From Ariolimax columbianus (taxonomy: Eukaryota; Mollusca; Gastropoda; Stylommatophora; Arionidae), in assembly GCA_036924085.1 (NCBI GenBank), contig JAVGWX010000012.1:7526478-7590477 (forward strand): 64,000 nt of DNA, written 5' to 3'. Position numbers and translations under genes: made by a program. Under the pieces are notes generated by a model. It saw only the letters and a program-made list of their open reading frames with translations. It searched no databases and was not told the DNA's origin. Positions 33,698-45,214 of this stretch are shown piece by piece; within the stretch, counting starts at the first letter, position 1; each line of letters opens with the position of its first letter.

Positions 33698-34927
33698 TGC
33701 AAACTTGTCTAAATTGTGTTTTTTTAGATAGCATTTGACCTGTACATCTCATTTAAAGTTGTTCAATGTTATTGTTCACCGGCTTACTGACACGATGAAC
33801 AGTGAGCTCATTGTGACATTTTTTTATACCTGCGTACTTACAAGAGGGCAGCGGATTGAATCCCCTTGTACACTACAAGTTATTTTGGACAGCAAAACTA
33901 TGAATGTTAAAATGCCTTCTATTTATTGTATGAACATTTTTGGCTTCATTTGGATTACTACTAAAATGTGTGTTGAAACATGTCAATATTTTTCTGACAA
34001 AACTGGGCACTTTAAGGCACAAGTTTGAAAGTCTGATGTAAAGTGTTTCGGCAGGTTAAGCACAGAGGCGATGGTTGAGGGGCGGGTGATTATGGTGCGG
34101 TGAGGGAAAAAGTTGATTACGACAAGGAAGCAGTAGTTTAGACCGCTAGGACATCCTGACAATAGTTCATTTAGTAATATATTTTATGATGGTAATTACG
34201 TCTTTCTATTTATTGCACGAAACAAATTTGCTTCATTTGTATTTACTACCGAATTGTGCCTATTTTTTAAAAAAGAATGAGTTCCTGGGTGAATCCGAAT
34301 ACTAAAACTAGTTTGTATATAATAACTAGTAATTAATTGCAGATTTCACAGAAATGATCGCAAATTTGGAATTCCAATTGTTATTTCGTCCTCGGCACAT
34401 TTAAATCTTTAAGAAATGGCTACTTTAATCTCAGAGTCCTGCCTTTTATAAAATTATGTTGTCTAGTTTAATTATTGTGACTTTCGTATTTTGTTTGTGT
34501 AGCTTATATTAGTCGTTTGTATAACTGCAGTACTTCCTTCAGTCTCTATTCGTCTCTTACGCTACTGCAGTACTTCATTTAGTCACTATTAGTCGCTCGT
34601 TTTACTGCCTTACTTCATTTCATATTATCATACACAACCATTTCACTGCAACTATTTAATGTTTCTTCCATCATATCACACTGGCAATGTACGTGGATTA
34701 ACTAATATAAAATCATTTTGTTTTTGCTCTGCTTTCCATGAATATCCTAAATGTAACATAATTTTTATAATTAAAATTGTGTTTGCCACTGATCCATTTT
34801 AAAATAACATTCTCTATTTAATAATTACTAGCTTGGTGTTTATTTATTAAATTGTTTTTCTGATATAAAATGTTGTGAAATATTTGGTTATTATCGTTTG
34901 TATTTGTGTGTTCCTGATCTGAAACAG
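33696..34927 (+). other. intron before exon E
   Basis: Unique AT-rich sequence. A 97-codon open frame at 33735-34028 has no recognisable protein or splice context and is not called. Ends with the acceptor GATCTGAAACAG. Confidence 0.5.
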
Positions 34928-35149
34928 CATGACGAGGAAGTGAAGGAAATGAACGCTACAGCTATGATGACATTGCAAGGCATGAAGAAAGAACAAGACA
35001 AAAAGTTTGATGACAAAATGGCAAGTTTTCAGAAGAGCAGTGAAGAGAAAAACAGTGAGATACAGAGCCGTCTGAATGATAAACTCGCAACATATGAAAA
35101 AACGAACAAGGACTCCATACATAATCTTAGTGCCAAAATGGAGAGAGAA
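34928..35149 (+). CDS. coiled-coil exon E
   Basis: 222 bp (74 codons), phase 0; acceptor CTGAAACAG, donor GAA|GTAAGTGAATG. Begins HDEEVKEMNATAMMTLQGMK, with KKFDDKMASFQKSSEEKNSE in the middle. Paralogous to exon D, including the first bases of the downstream intron (GTAAGTGAATGA in both). Coiled-coil composition with no named domain. Confidence 0.85.
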
Positions 35150-35269
35150 GTAAGTGAATGATAAATAGCTTATGTGAAATAAATCCTTCTGTTTGACATA
35201 GATTAGCAGAACTAAACAGCTCAAGTGTCTAGAAAAGATAAATTTGAGGGTTTTTAATACAGACTAATA

Positions 35270-35517
35270 AAATGATTAAAGGAAAAGATACATTAAAATA
35301 TAACAAATGTTTTCAAAATACATTGTCTAAAGGAACAAGAGGACACATCCACAAAGTAATTGGAGACATGCTCAGATTAGAAATTAGGAAATACTTTTCA
35401 AGTCAGAGAGTAGTTAATGTTTGGAATGCGATGCTACAAGAAATAGTGGGGGCAGGGTTATTTAATGCATTGAAAAATAGACTGGGTACACATAGTTATT
35501 TTCAGATCATGGAGTAG
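35270..35517 (+). pseudogene. CR1/L2-type LINE, ORF C-terminus
   Basis: Reads TRGHIHKVIGDMLRLEIRKY then FSSQRVVNVWNAML and FNALKNRLGTH, the stereotyped end of CR1/L2-type polyproteins. Open to its stop but lacks RT and endonuclease, so it is a 5'-truncated copy. Confidence 0.8.
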
Positions 35518-36308
35518 AAAAAACTTGTTGAAAACAGACTCTGCATAGTCTTCTGAATCAGCAAAAAGAAGTTCAGTTAAGATGGATGCAATGTCAAGAC
35601 ATGAATCATGACAAGACATATCAACATATGAGATGTCAATAGATTGAGGATTAAGAAACCAATTACATAATCCAAGAGGCACATAGAGATTTGAGAAATG
35701 CCATAACTGTTCCCAAATAGAAGAAGAAAGGTAGTAAGAGAGACTGCACAACTTACAGAGAAATTTCACTGCTGGGCCACACTGGAAAGATATTCTGTAA
35801 AATTGTAGAAAAACGACTGTCCAACCATAGAATTCCAACTAAGCGAAGCGCAAATGAGTTTGAGAAAAAACAGGGGCTGTACTGATGCCATCTTTGCCTT
35901 GCGGCAACTAGCAGAAAAAGCTATCGACTACTGATGAAACTCTTTATTTGGCATTCATATATCAAACAAAAGTGTTCGATACGGTTAACCGACTGCAGAT
36001 GTGAAGAACTATGGAGTTAGTCAGCACTTGATAAGCATATAAACAAGTGCCGGTGAGTCAGAGCGGTTTCTTGTCAAACCGGGGTCGGACAGGGGTGTGT
36101 GCTTTCTCCCCTGGTGTTATTCACCTACATGGACCAATTCAGCAAAGAAGCCCAATCTAATTGTGATAACAGCTGAAGCGAACTCCTCTTCGCCGACGAC
36201 CAAGCACTCATTGCAAACACTTGAAGAACAGCTGGAATAACGCTTAAACAACCTTAACTTAACAGCAGAAGGACACAACATGAGAATCAACGTGAGAATC
36301 AACGTGAG

Positions 36309-36560
36309 TTTGTTGTTGTTTTGTGTTCGCTTTATTTCTCTATTCCCCAAAGCGGTGTGCGTTGCACTACTGTTTTTATTTTACGTCTGTCGGCTCAGTG
36401 CATCCGACTTCGCCATGAATTTTATGTAAGGGCCTGCTTCTCTCTCCATTTTCTAAGGGTTTGCTTCCTCACGGTAACGGTCGGTGCTGTGATGGGGATC
36501 GAACCCAGCACCTTCTGGTTGTGAGCTGTGTCACTTAACCACTATCCCACGATGTCCCCT
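36309..36560 (-). mobile_element. full-length tRNA-derived SINE (252 bp)
   Basis: On the minus strand: tRNA-like head with TAGTGGTTAAGTGACAC and GGGTTCGATCCCC, body with GCAAACCCTTAG, then TCGGATGCACTGAGCC, and a CAA-repeat tail. It is flanked by an 11-bp duplication ATCAACGTGAG at 36298-36308 and 36561-36571, and it interrupts the LINE ORF; removing it rejoins MRINVSKTET. The TCGGATGCACTGAGCC module is shared with the rRNA-headed retroelements. Confidence 0.9.
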
Positions 36561-36596
36561 ATCAACGTGAGTAAAACTGAAACAATGACAATAGCA

Positions 36597-38440
36597 AGAA
36601 CAGCAACAACCGCTAAGATCTACATAGAACAGCAACAACCGCTAAGATCTACATAGAACAGCAACAACCGCTAAGATCTACATAGAACAGAAACAACCGC
36701 TAAGATCTACATAGAACAACAACAACCGCTAAGATCTACATAGAACAGCAACAACCGCTAAGATCTACATAGAACAGAAACAACCGCTAAGATCTACATA
36801 GAACAGCAACAACCGCTAAGATCTACATAGAACAGCAACAACCGCTAAGATCTACATAGAACAGCAACAACCGCTAAGATCTACATATAACAGCAACAAC
36901 CGCTAAGATCTACATAGAACAGCAACAACTGCTAAGATCTACATATAACAGCAACAACCGCTAAGATCTACATAGAACAGCAACAACCGCTAAGATCTAC
37001 ATAGAACAGCAACAACCGCTAAGATCTACATAGAACAGCAACATCCACTAAGATCTACATAGAACAGAAACAACCGCTAAGATCTACATAAAACAGCAAC
37101 AACCGCTAAGATCTACATAAAACAACAACAACCGCTAAGATCTACATAGAACAGCAACAACCGCTAAGATCTACATAAAACAACAACAACCGCTAAGATA
37201 TACATAGAACAGCAACAACCGCTAAGATCTACATAGAACAGCAACAACCGCTAAGATCTACATAGAACAACAACAACCGCTAAGATCTACATAGAACAGC
37301 AACAACTGCTAAGATCTACATAGAACAGCAACAACCGCTAAGATCTTCATAGAACAGCAACAACCGCTAAGATCTACATAGAACAGCAACAACCGCTAAG
37401 ATCTACATAGAACAGCAACAACCGCTAAGATCTACATAGAACAGCAACAACCGCTAAGATCTACATAGAACAGCAACAACTGCTAAGATCTACATAGAAC
37501 AGCAACAACCGCTAAGATCTACATATAACAGCAACAACCGCTAAGATCTACATAGAACAGCAACAACCGCTAAGATCTACATAGAACAGCAACAACCGCT
37601 AAGATCTACATAGAACAGCAACAACCGCTAAGATCTACATAGAACAGAAACAACCGCTAAGATCTACATAGAACAGCAACAACCGCTAAGATCTACATAA
37701 AACAACAACAACCGCTAAGATCTACATAGAACAGCAACAACCGCTAAGATCTACATAGAACAGCAACAACCGCTAAGATCTACATAGAACAGCAACAACC
37801 GCTAAGATCTACATAGAACAACAACAACCGCTAAGATCTACATAGAACAGCAACAACTGCTAAGATCTACGTAGAACAGCAACAACCGCTAAGATCTTCA
37901 TAGAACAGCAACAACCGCTAAGATCTACATAGAACAGCAACAACCGCTAAGATCTACATAGAACAGCAACAACCGCTAAGATCTACATAGAACAGCAACA
38001 ACCGCTAAGATCTACATAGAACAGCAACAACCGCTAAGATCTACATAGAACAGAAACAACCGCTAAGATCTACATAGAATAGAAACAACCGCTAAGATCT
38101 ACATAGAACAGAAACAACCGCTAAGATCTACATAGAACAGAAACAACCGCTAAGATCTACATAGAACAGAAACAACCGCTAAGATCTACATAGAACAGAA
38201 ACTACCGCTAAGATCTACATAGAACAGAAACAACCGCTAAGATCTACATAGAACAGCAACAACCGCTAAGATCTATATAGAACAGAAACAACCGCTAAGA
38301 TCTACATAGAACAGAAACAACCGCTAAGATCTACATAGAACAGCAACAAGCGCTAAGATCTACATAGTACAGCAACAACCGCTAAGATCTACATAGAACA
38401 GCAACAACCGCTAAGATCTACATAGTACAGCAACAAATCA
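36597..38440 (+). repeat. 29-bp minisatellite, about 63 units, inside the LINE ORF
   Basis: Unit AACAGCAACAACCGCTAAGA plus TCTACATAG with few variants. It begins in the LINE codons for TATTAKIYIEQQQ and ends where the LINE frame resumes (IKQEKDFKYL-like). The source unit is LINE coding sequence. Some variants recur in blocks, suggesting higher-order duplication within the array. Confidence 0.96.
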
Positions 38441-39020
38441 AGCAAGAGAAGGATTTCAAATATTTAGGAAGCAAAGCCTGATCTAATTGAAGAATGTAAG
38501 AAGAGACCGATCACAGATGCACCAAAGCAAACCAAATCATTGGCCAGATGTCAACAATACTGAAGAACAAGCACGTAAAAATTGTCACAAAAAGAGCCAT
38601 GTTCAACACAATGTTCATGCTTAGACTATGCTACCAGTGTCAAACATGGACACTGACAGCAACAGATCAGAGAAAAATAGAAACAACAGAAATAAAATGT
38701 CTGAGACGAATGCTAAATGTGACAAGATGGAACAGAATTAGAAATGATGAGATCAGGAAACAGATGGGCACTAAGCCAGTGCTAGACTTCATTAGAAAAA
38801 CAGCAAATTCAGTCGTTTAGTCACATATCGCAACAACAACACAGCAGCGCCCCACAGATGGCTCTATCACTTAAACACAGCAGTACCAGAGCTAGATACA
38901 GGCCAACCCAGCAAAAGATGGGTTGACGGAATATCCGAGAAAACCAGTTCCACCTTTTATGAAGTTCACACCAATGTGCTGTCACTTATACACTTGACGC
39001 CGAAAGGTAAACTAGGATCA

Positions 39021-39640
39021 GCCAATAGATAAATAGATAGACTACATAAACACGTATGTCTAGCTGCGTCCTACATGGAAGCCTGAAGTGGTTGTTTCAG
39101 TAACGCTCTATTCAACCTTTAATTGAAGGAAGAAGTAATGATAATAATAGTTGTCTACGACATGCAAATCATGTAAGATCATCAGATGTCTGCTGCCAGA
39201 TCTTATCAAATGACTATAGAGACGAATCCTGGCGTGACAGACTTTGTCGCACTCTGGACACTCAAATAAGGAGTGGGCTGTGGAGCAGGCCTACCGTGAG
39301 CCTTCGTGATTGATTTCACTCTGTGATTGGAGCACTGTGTGTTATGCTAGGGCGCCAGAAATAACGGTTCTGGACAATCAACTCCCCGAAGGTGACATCA
39401 ATGTTGAAGCTTTTCAGAGACATATTCATTGAGGTTCTATAGCGTTTCTTCTGTCCTCCTAATGAGCGGCTTCCTGTTCTGTCCTCCTAATGAGTGGCTT
39501 CCTGTTCTGAGCTCACTGTGAAGCAAAAACCTGTCTTGTTCACCTTCACATTTTGTAGAAGCAAAATGGATGCTCGACGCGTGAGTGCTACTAAGAATCG
39601 TAGCGTTAGGCATTTTGTCCTGCTACCTGAACCTGAGCAT
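39021..39640. other. unique intron sequence
   Basis: Nothing recognised, apart from a short direct repeat TCTGTCCTCCTAATGAG at about 39451 and 39479. Confidence 0.4.
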
Positions 39641-40073
39641 CCTAAGCCGACATCTCAAATGAAACGATGTAGCTGTCTAGCATGTTTGCTATTAATTGTC
39701 AATGTTTCGCAGGCATACAGAAGAGTAGTTAACATTACACCACGATACATTTTAACTACGGTAGCGACACTAGTGCCATGTCGACTCCAGACGGGTTTCT
39801 TGCAGTTTCATAAAGCAGAGCTCGCCTTTGCATTCCTGCTTTTAATCTAAAAGTCACTGTTCTGCTGCATACAGCAGCGCCATGGATAGATTCAGAGAGC
39901 GTTGCTACAAAGACCATTCTAAAGAGTGTCGGTGTCAGCACAACACCTTGTTTGACTGGGAAGGTTAGATCCAATTCTGCTTCATGCAGTCCTCGAGCCG
40001 TCACGAAACTGACGGACAACCGTAATGGACCTGCCTGGCCAGCCAAACTAGAAGAAGAAGGAAAGGTCAACAT
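39640..40073 (-). pseudogene. LINE reverse transcriptase fragment (minus strand)
   Basis: Reads LSVSFVTARGLHEAELDLTF then PVKQGVVLTPTLFRMVFVAT, which matches the VxQGxxLSPxLF block of a LINE RT (usually GVKQGCVLAPTLF). The catalytic Asp-Asp block is not intact. Clearly a decayed fragment. Confidence 0.65.
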
Positions 40074-41039
40074 ACAATTGTGTGCTCCTCCTTGTTTCTC
40101 TCCAGTCCCCTTTTGCCTGTGGTGAAATTATGTACAACAAGCCAAGGGACAAATGCTTGCATGGATTCTCATCATGTGGTCAACTGCTCCCAGGCGCTCT
40201 CTAAAAATTATCTAGTGATTCAATGAGAGATTATGATTGGATAAAATGCCAGTAGTTACACATTTTTTTAAAAACAATTTGAAGTCGGTGCACAAACCCA
40301 GCAGACATGTATGTCTTTGTACGAGAACAGATTATGTTTTCTGTCCATTCTGTGTGTGTCTATGATTTAGTGTAAACTTATGTACTAATCAACAGTGTCA
40401 ATAAGTCTATGTTGCATGTAGAAATGACTAGAGACAATCAAAACAGAAGAGACATTTATTTTGTTTATTGTTGCTTGGAATGGTCGGTTGTCGTTGACAG
40501 CTTCTTGTGCTGAGTTCACTCTTGATGATGTTTCTTTAATAGCTGATTACAGTTGCTCTTCTGACATCCTGCGGCAGACTTGAGAAGGAGGATCTGGCTC
40601 CTACTAACTGTACTGCAATGAAAGCAAGAGCCAGTCAGATATCAGTGGAACATAAGGAGAAGAGAAGGCGCAGGCATTGGATAAAACACACATTCAGGAA
40701 ATTCAGCTGATTGCACTAAAATACGGTCTCTGTCTGGCATTCCCAGAGACAGAAAGACAGAAGCAGAGAAAAACACAGAGAGAGAGCAAGTCAAACAGAA
40801 AGAGAACAGAGAAGAAATAACTGAGCTGCGATGCACTAGTCAGCACAAGAGAACTTGACGTGTTTTATTTGAAGAACTGACCTCCACGGGAAACTGACAG
40901 GTTTTGATTGATAATACGTTATAAGACTTAGGTAACACGGACCTTCAGAGAAGAAAGTGAGCCATGGAGATAAGATGGTTTAGAAGACACCTAAAGGCCA
41001 CCTGATTTGCATCCTGTCAGTCTCGAGAGACAAAGGACG
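40074..41039. other. intron stretch, weak LINE 3' trace
   Basis: At about 40645-40680 the + strand reads WNIRRRE...WIKHTFRK, weakly like the 3' end of a LINE ORF (usually RRWxWIGHTLRK). Too decayed to call firmly. The rest shows nothing. Confidence 0.3.
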
Positions 41040-41640
41040 TCAGAAGGTACAATCTTGCTTTCGCCGGAATTTGAATCTTGACCCAGCTTGTCTTCCCCTA
41101 CGCTGGTGGAGGATCGTAACTAAGCTAACAATCTTTGCCCGGTCCAACACTTCGTTGTTAGTCCCTCTGTCACTCCATGAAATTCCAAGTATGCGTCTCA
41201 GGCAGAGCATGTGAAAAGCATTTATCCGTCTTTCATAGGAGGCACACAGAGCCCATGTTTTGCTGCCATAGAGCAGGGTACAAATCACACATGATCTGTA
41301 CACATAAACCTTTGTGGAGATGGTCAGCATATTTTATGCCGCTACATTATCTGTGAAAGTCTGGCATGTGCTGATGAGGCTATTTCTAATCGTTTGTACA
41401 GGTCTGCGTCCAGTGGAAGGTTGTCGGTGTTGATAGATCAAAGGTAGTTGAAGTGATTTACTACCTCCAGATTGTTATAGTTTAAGACAATGTCAATGGG
41501 ATCTGTACACTGAACCATCACGTTTGTCTTCTGTACATTGATAGTGTACGTTTTAACCATTAGTTGAACGACCGTGCATCTGTAAGTACCTATGCTAGTT
41601 AGGGCGATCTCAGTGGTCAGTCCCAACCAAAATGCAATGG
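41040..41640 (-). pseudogene. LINE ORF C-terminal region (minus strand)
   Basis: Pieces: QKTNVMVQCTDP and VVNHFNYL (about 41545-41440), then VYRSCVICTLLYGSKTWALC and RRINAFHMLCLRRILGISWS (about 41305-41170), and NNEVLDRAKIVSLVTILHQR. This is the usual YLG / LLYGxETW / LRRILxIxW order of RTE/CR1-like LINEs. Frameshifted; 5' RT part missing. Confidence 0.8.
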
Positions 41641-41837
41641 AAGGGTCTCACCGTGCAGTTGTGCAGTTAAAGTTGTGTAAGTGTGTGATTGTTGGACAGA
41701 GTTAAATTAAATAGAATGTGAGGTAAGTATGGAACACATTTTGAATGGAATAGAGTTATGATCTGCTACATCAAGTCCCTGTGGGCCTTCCATATATGGG
41801 GCGCAGTACAAAGTGTGAGAGCATCTGGACGTCCGAG

Positions 41838-42228
41838 AAAACGATTGGATGACAACATCAATGGATAGTCATACCTACAACCCGAGGAGGCACAACATCC
41901 ATGGATAGTCAAACCGACAACCCGAGGAGGCACAACATCCATGGATAGTCAAACCTACAACCCGAGAAGGCACACCAGCCATGGATAGTCAAACCGACAA
42001 CCCGAGGAGGCACAACATCCATGGATAGTCATATCTACAACCCGAGGTGGCACAACATCCATAGATAGTCATACCTACAACCCGAGGAGGCACAACATCC
42101 ATGGATAGTCAAACCTACAACCCGAGGAGGCACAACATCCATGGATAGTCATATCTACAACCCGAGGAGGCACAACATCCATGGATTGGCATACCTACAA
42201 CCCGAGGAGGCACAACATCCATGGATAG
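41838..42228. repeat. 40-bp minisatellite at the broken end of the rRNA-headed LINE
   Basis: About ten units of GGCACAACATCCATGGATAG plus TCAAACCTACAACCCGAGGA. It abuts the point where the endonuclease ORF of the minus-strand element is lost. Confidence 0.93.
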
Positions 42229-43606
42229 TCAAACCTGTGATCTTTCTTACCTGTGATCAAGTTCTCGCCCTGCTTGATAGTAATTTGTTTATTTGACGGG
42301 GTTTCGTCGTTCATGGCTCTGACTAGCTTCCATAGCTTGTTCCAGTCTTTGTCCAGGTTTAGACTTTCCGTTTTATTTTTCCAGCTTTCTCTTGCTGTTT
42401 GCTTGAGAGTGTGTTTGTACTTCGCCGCGGCGGCTTTGAGGGCGATGTTTGCCTCCATGGATTTTTCTCGCTCTGACATGTTCCTAGCATTTGTTACTGC
42501 ATCTTCCACTTTCTGCAACTCATCATTCCAGTAGGGCTTATAGTTTTTCCTACCTCCTCTTGGGATGGTTTCAGTGGCGGCTTGCATTATTGCCTTGCTT
42601 AGGCTCTCTACCATGGGCTTCATTTTGGTGTTTCGTGTGTTGATGGTTTCACACAGCCCATCTGTCAGGATTGCAAATCTGTCCCAGTTGGCTCGTTTGT
42701 AATTCCAACGTGGGAGCGGTTTTGTTTCCTGTGGGCCTACTTCCATGTCAATGGTTAGCCTGATCGGCCTGTGGTCGCTACCTGCCAGTTGGTTTAGCAC
42801 CTGGCGGTCTATTTTATGGTGTATGTCCTGTGTGGAGAAGGCCAAATCTGGAGTCGAGGTGGTATGCCATGTTCTTGAATAGAAGCTAGGGCTATCCTCC
42901 GGCCTATTGATTAGGGAGAGATTTGCATCTATCTCCCAATCTGCCACTTCGTCACCTCTGCTGTCTGTGTCAGAGTATCCCCATCTCTCCGAGTGGCTGT
43001 TGAAATCTCCAACTACTATGCAGTTGGAGTCTCTGACCTCCATACTCGAGAGCGATAGGTCTCTATTTGGTGGTCCGTACAGATTGAAAATGCGGAGCTT
43101 TGTCTCTTGAGCCATTATGTCAACTCCTACAATTTCTGCTTGTCCGGTGTGATTGACAGATACCGCGCTACTCGGTATGCAGTTTCTGGTCAGTATCAGG
43201 ACCCCTCCTTTGTGGCCTTCTCTATCTAGACGGAAGGTCTGGTATCCTCTGATTGAGAATTTATGATTATTGTTGAGGTGCGTTTCCTGGATACATGCCA
43301 CGTCAATCTTACCTTCATGCAGGTGATGTGTTAGGGAAAGTTTTTTGTTAATGACTCCCTCCGCATTCTACTGTAGTATTTTGAGGGTCTTGAGGTTTTG
43401 GTCAATAGAAGTTGCCCCATAGCCATGTGCCTTGACTCCACGACACATGGGTGGGTGACCACCAGTAGTCAAGGGTGGGCCCCTTCGAGGCGTGAGGCCC
43501 GGCACTATCGCTGCCTGGCGGGACTCCGCAGGATGAGCGCCATGCGTTTTTCTAATAGGTTGTACTGTCATCATGCTGCGATTTACGTTGCACTGTTTTG
43601 TTAGGC
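42229..43606 (-). pseudogene. I-like LINE APE endonuclease and following linker
   Basis: The first Met region (about 43573) reads MMTVQPIRKTHGAHPAESRQ; then LKTLKILQ, a TAG in place of the Trp codon seen elsewhere as ILLWNAEG, and NAEGVINKKLSLTHHLHEGK. From 43301 downward the frame is open and shows CIQETHLNNN, LRIFNLYGPPNRDL, VVGDFNSHSERWGYSD and GSDHRPIRLTIDMEV, the Glu, GDFN and SDH motifs of APE-type endonucleases. Beyond that a basic linker, TRESWKNKTESLN-like, leads toward RT, but the element stops at the minisatellite at 42228. No gag-like ORF1 is seen ahead of it. Confidence 0.9.
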
Positions 43607-44132
43607 TTGCGGCCCCGTGCATCCGATTTCAACAGGCGTTTCTGTAGGGATGCCCTCCTTAGCCTTTGGCTGTCCCCAGCCTATCTGCAAGGCAGCAGTT
43701 GTTTATGATCAGAGTTGTCTGTCTTATGGAAGTTGCCTTACCAGACTATCGAGTCTTCACTACTCGTGTCTATAGGGTGCAATGATGATATGGGAGATGA
43801 TATATGAGATGGACTGGTTTACCCAGGAGAGAGGCAGTCCAGAAACGTAGCATTTGCATGTGAGTGGGGTATCTCTTTTTCCCTTTATTTTCTTGGCTTC
43901 TATGCAGGGATGGTACGCCTAGCATTCCCCGCCACCTGGGGTGTTGACACAGTGGGGCAGGTGTGCAATGTCCGCTGGTCTGCATCTCTTCCGCGTCCAG
44001 CATGATAGTTATATGGCTGATAACGTACAGAGGTAGATATCGTAGCCGGAGTGCATTTAGCCAGAGGACAAGCCTGGTAATGTCACAGAGATGTTGTTCG
44101 CCTGGTGTGCGGACAACTCTCATGGTCAGTGG

Positions 44133-45151
44133 TTGAGTCTCGACAGTTCACAGTGAGGTGGCTGCTCTACTGTTTTCGACACCCCGACCAGGTACTAAGT
44201 CTTTGGTTGGTGGTTTCGCACCCTATCGCCGTATAAGGTGAGTATCGAGCAGTTGTCCGCCCGCTTTGATTGGCGGACGGCAAGGACCTCTTACTGTGGC
44301 TCTACCTGATAGGGCTGGGGCGCATGTAGGAGCCTCCCATTGCAGTGGTGCTGAGATTTTGGGGCGGGATTGCGGCTTACAAGGGTTCGGCCGTAATCCC
44401 CCACATGGTAGCCTCGTGCCCTTGGCTTATCAGCCTGGTACGTGAACCAAAGTGTTTGCGGCTCCTCTCGATTTGAGCTGGTTTTCCGTAGCAACGCCCT
44501 GTCATTTGTAGGGTAAAACTGACCTGTCTTCAGATGATCTATTTCCAGCACCCGTTAACTATTTGGTCAGACGAATTTATTGAGGGCTTTTGTTTGTCAA
44601 TGACCAGGTATTAAAAATCTGCGGTTTCTGCGGAGTTAAACACGATTTCCGTAGCGTTCTTTCATTTGAGTGTTTGAGAGCTGACTTGTCATCCGTGAGT
44701 CTAATACCAGCGTACGTTCATTATTAGACCCAAACGGTAGTGCTCTCGATTTGTCAGTTGTTCTACAGTATTGGCGTGTTCAGTCAAATTAAGCCGCAGG
44801 TTCCACACCTGGTGGTGCCCTTCCGTCAATTCCCTTAGCGAGACAATCAAGTTACTTAGGGGGTGGCCCCAGATTTTCGAGGGTCTAATTCCAGCACATG
44901 TTCTCTATTAGACCCCACGAAGGTGTACTTTTTGACAGTCATTCTGCAATATTGGCTTGTTAAGTTAATTTAAGCCTCAGGCTCCACTCCTGATAGTGCT
45001 CTTCCGTCAATTCCTTTTTCAGAACACTGGATGCAGACCAAACCGGGCGACAGGGGGCATAACCCCAGATTTTTGAGGGTCTAAATCGTTCACCAGTTCC
45101 ATATTAGACCCCAGAAGAGTGGTCTCGGCATGTCAATCATTTCAGTGTTGG
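44133..45151 (-). rRNA. 28S 3'-end-like and short 18S pieces, tandem
   Basis: Minus strand shows TTTTACCCTACAAATGACAG, GGGCGTTGCTACGG, GAGAGGAGCCGCAAACACTT, CTACCATGTGGGGGATTACG and CTGTGAACTGTCGAGACTCA, matching the order of the last few hundred bases of 28S rRNA with many changes. Two GGAATTGACGGAAG-type 18S pieces sit upstream. Too diverged to be functional rRNA. Confidence 0.8.
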
Positions 45152-45181
45152 CCGTGTTGAGTGAAATTAAGCCGCAGGCTT

Positions 45182-45214
<33 letters not shown>

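Larger units (their letters stand above)
35745..39020 (+). pseudogene. LINE reverse transcriptase relic carrying a SINE and a giant minisatellite
   Basis: Pieces in order: YREISLLGHTGKIFCKIVEK (about 35753), RGCTDAIFALRQLAEKAI (about 35876), FADDQALI (about 36189), then TETMTIARTATTAKIYIEQQ (about 36578), interrupted by the array, then KYLGS (about 38458), KNKHVKIVTKRAMFNTMFML, and RRMLNVTRWNRIRNDEIR (about 38704). This is an RT with C-terminal region of a common invertebrate LINE type (RTE/CR1-like; clade not assigned). Many stops and frameshifts. Confidence 0.82.

Noticed and set aside
36597..38440. CRISPR-like array of regular 29-bp units
   Set aside because: Units are contiguous without unique spacers, lie in a eukaryotic LINE ORF, and there are no cas genes.
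39494..39850. 118-codon plus-strand open frame
   Set aside because: Mostly antisense to a LINE RT fragment at 39640-40073, with no recognisable protein.
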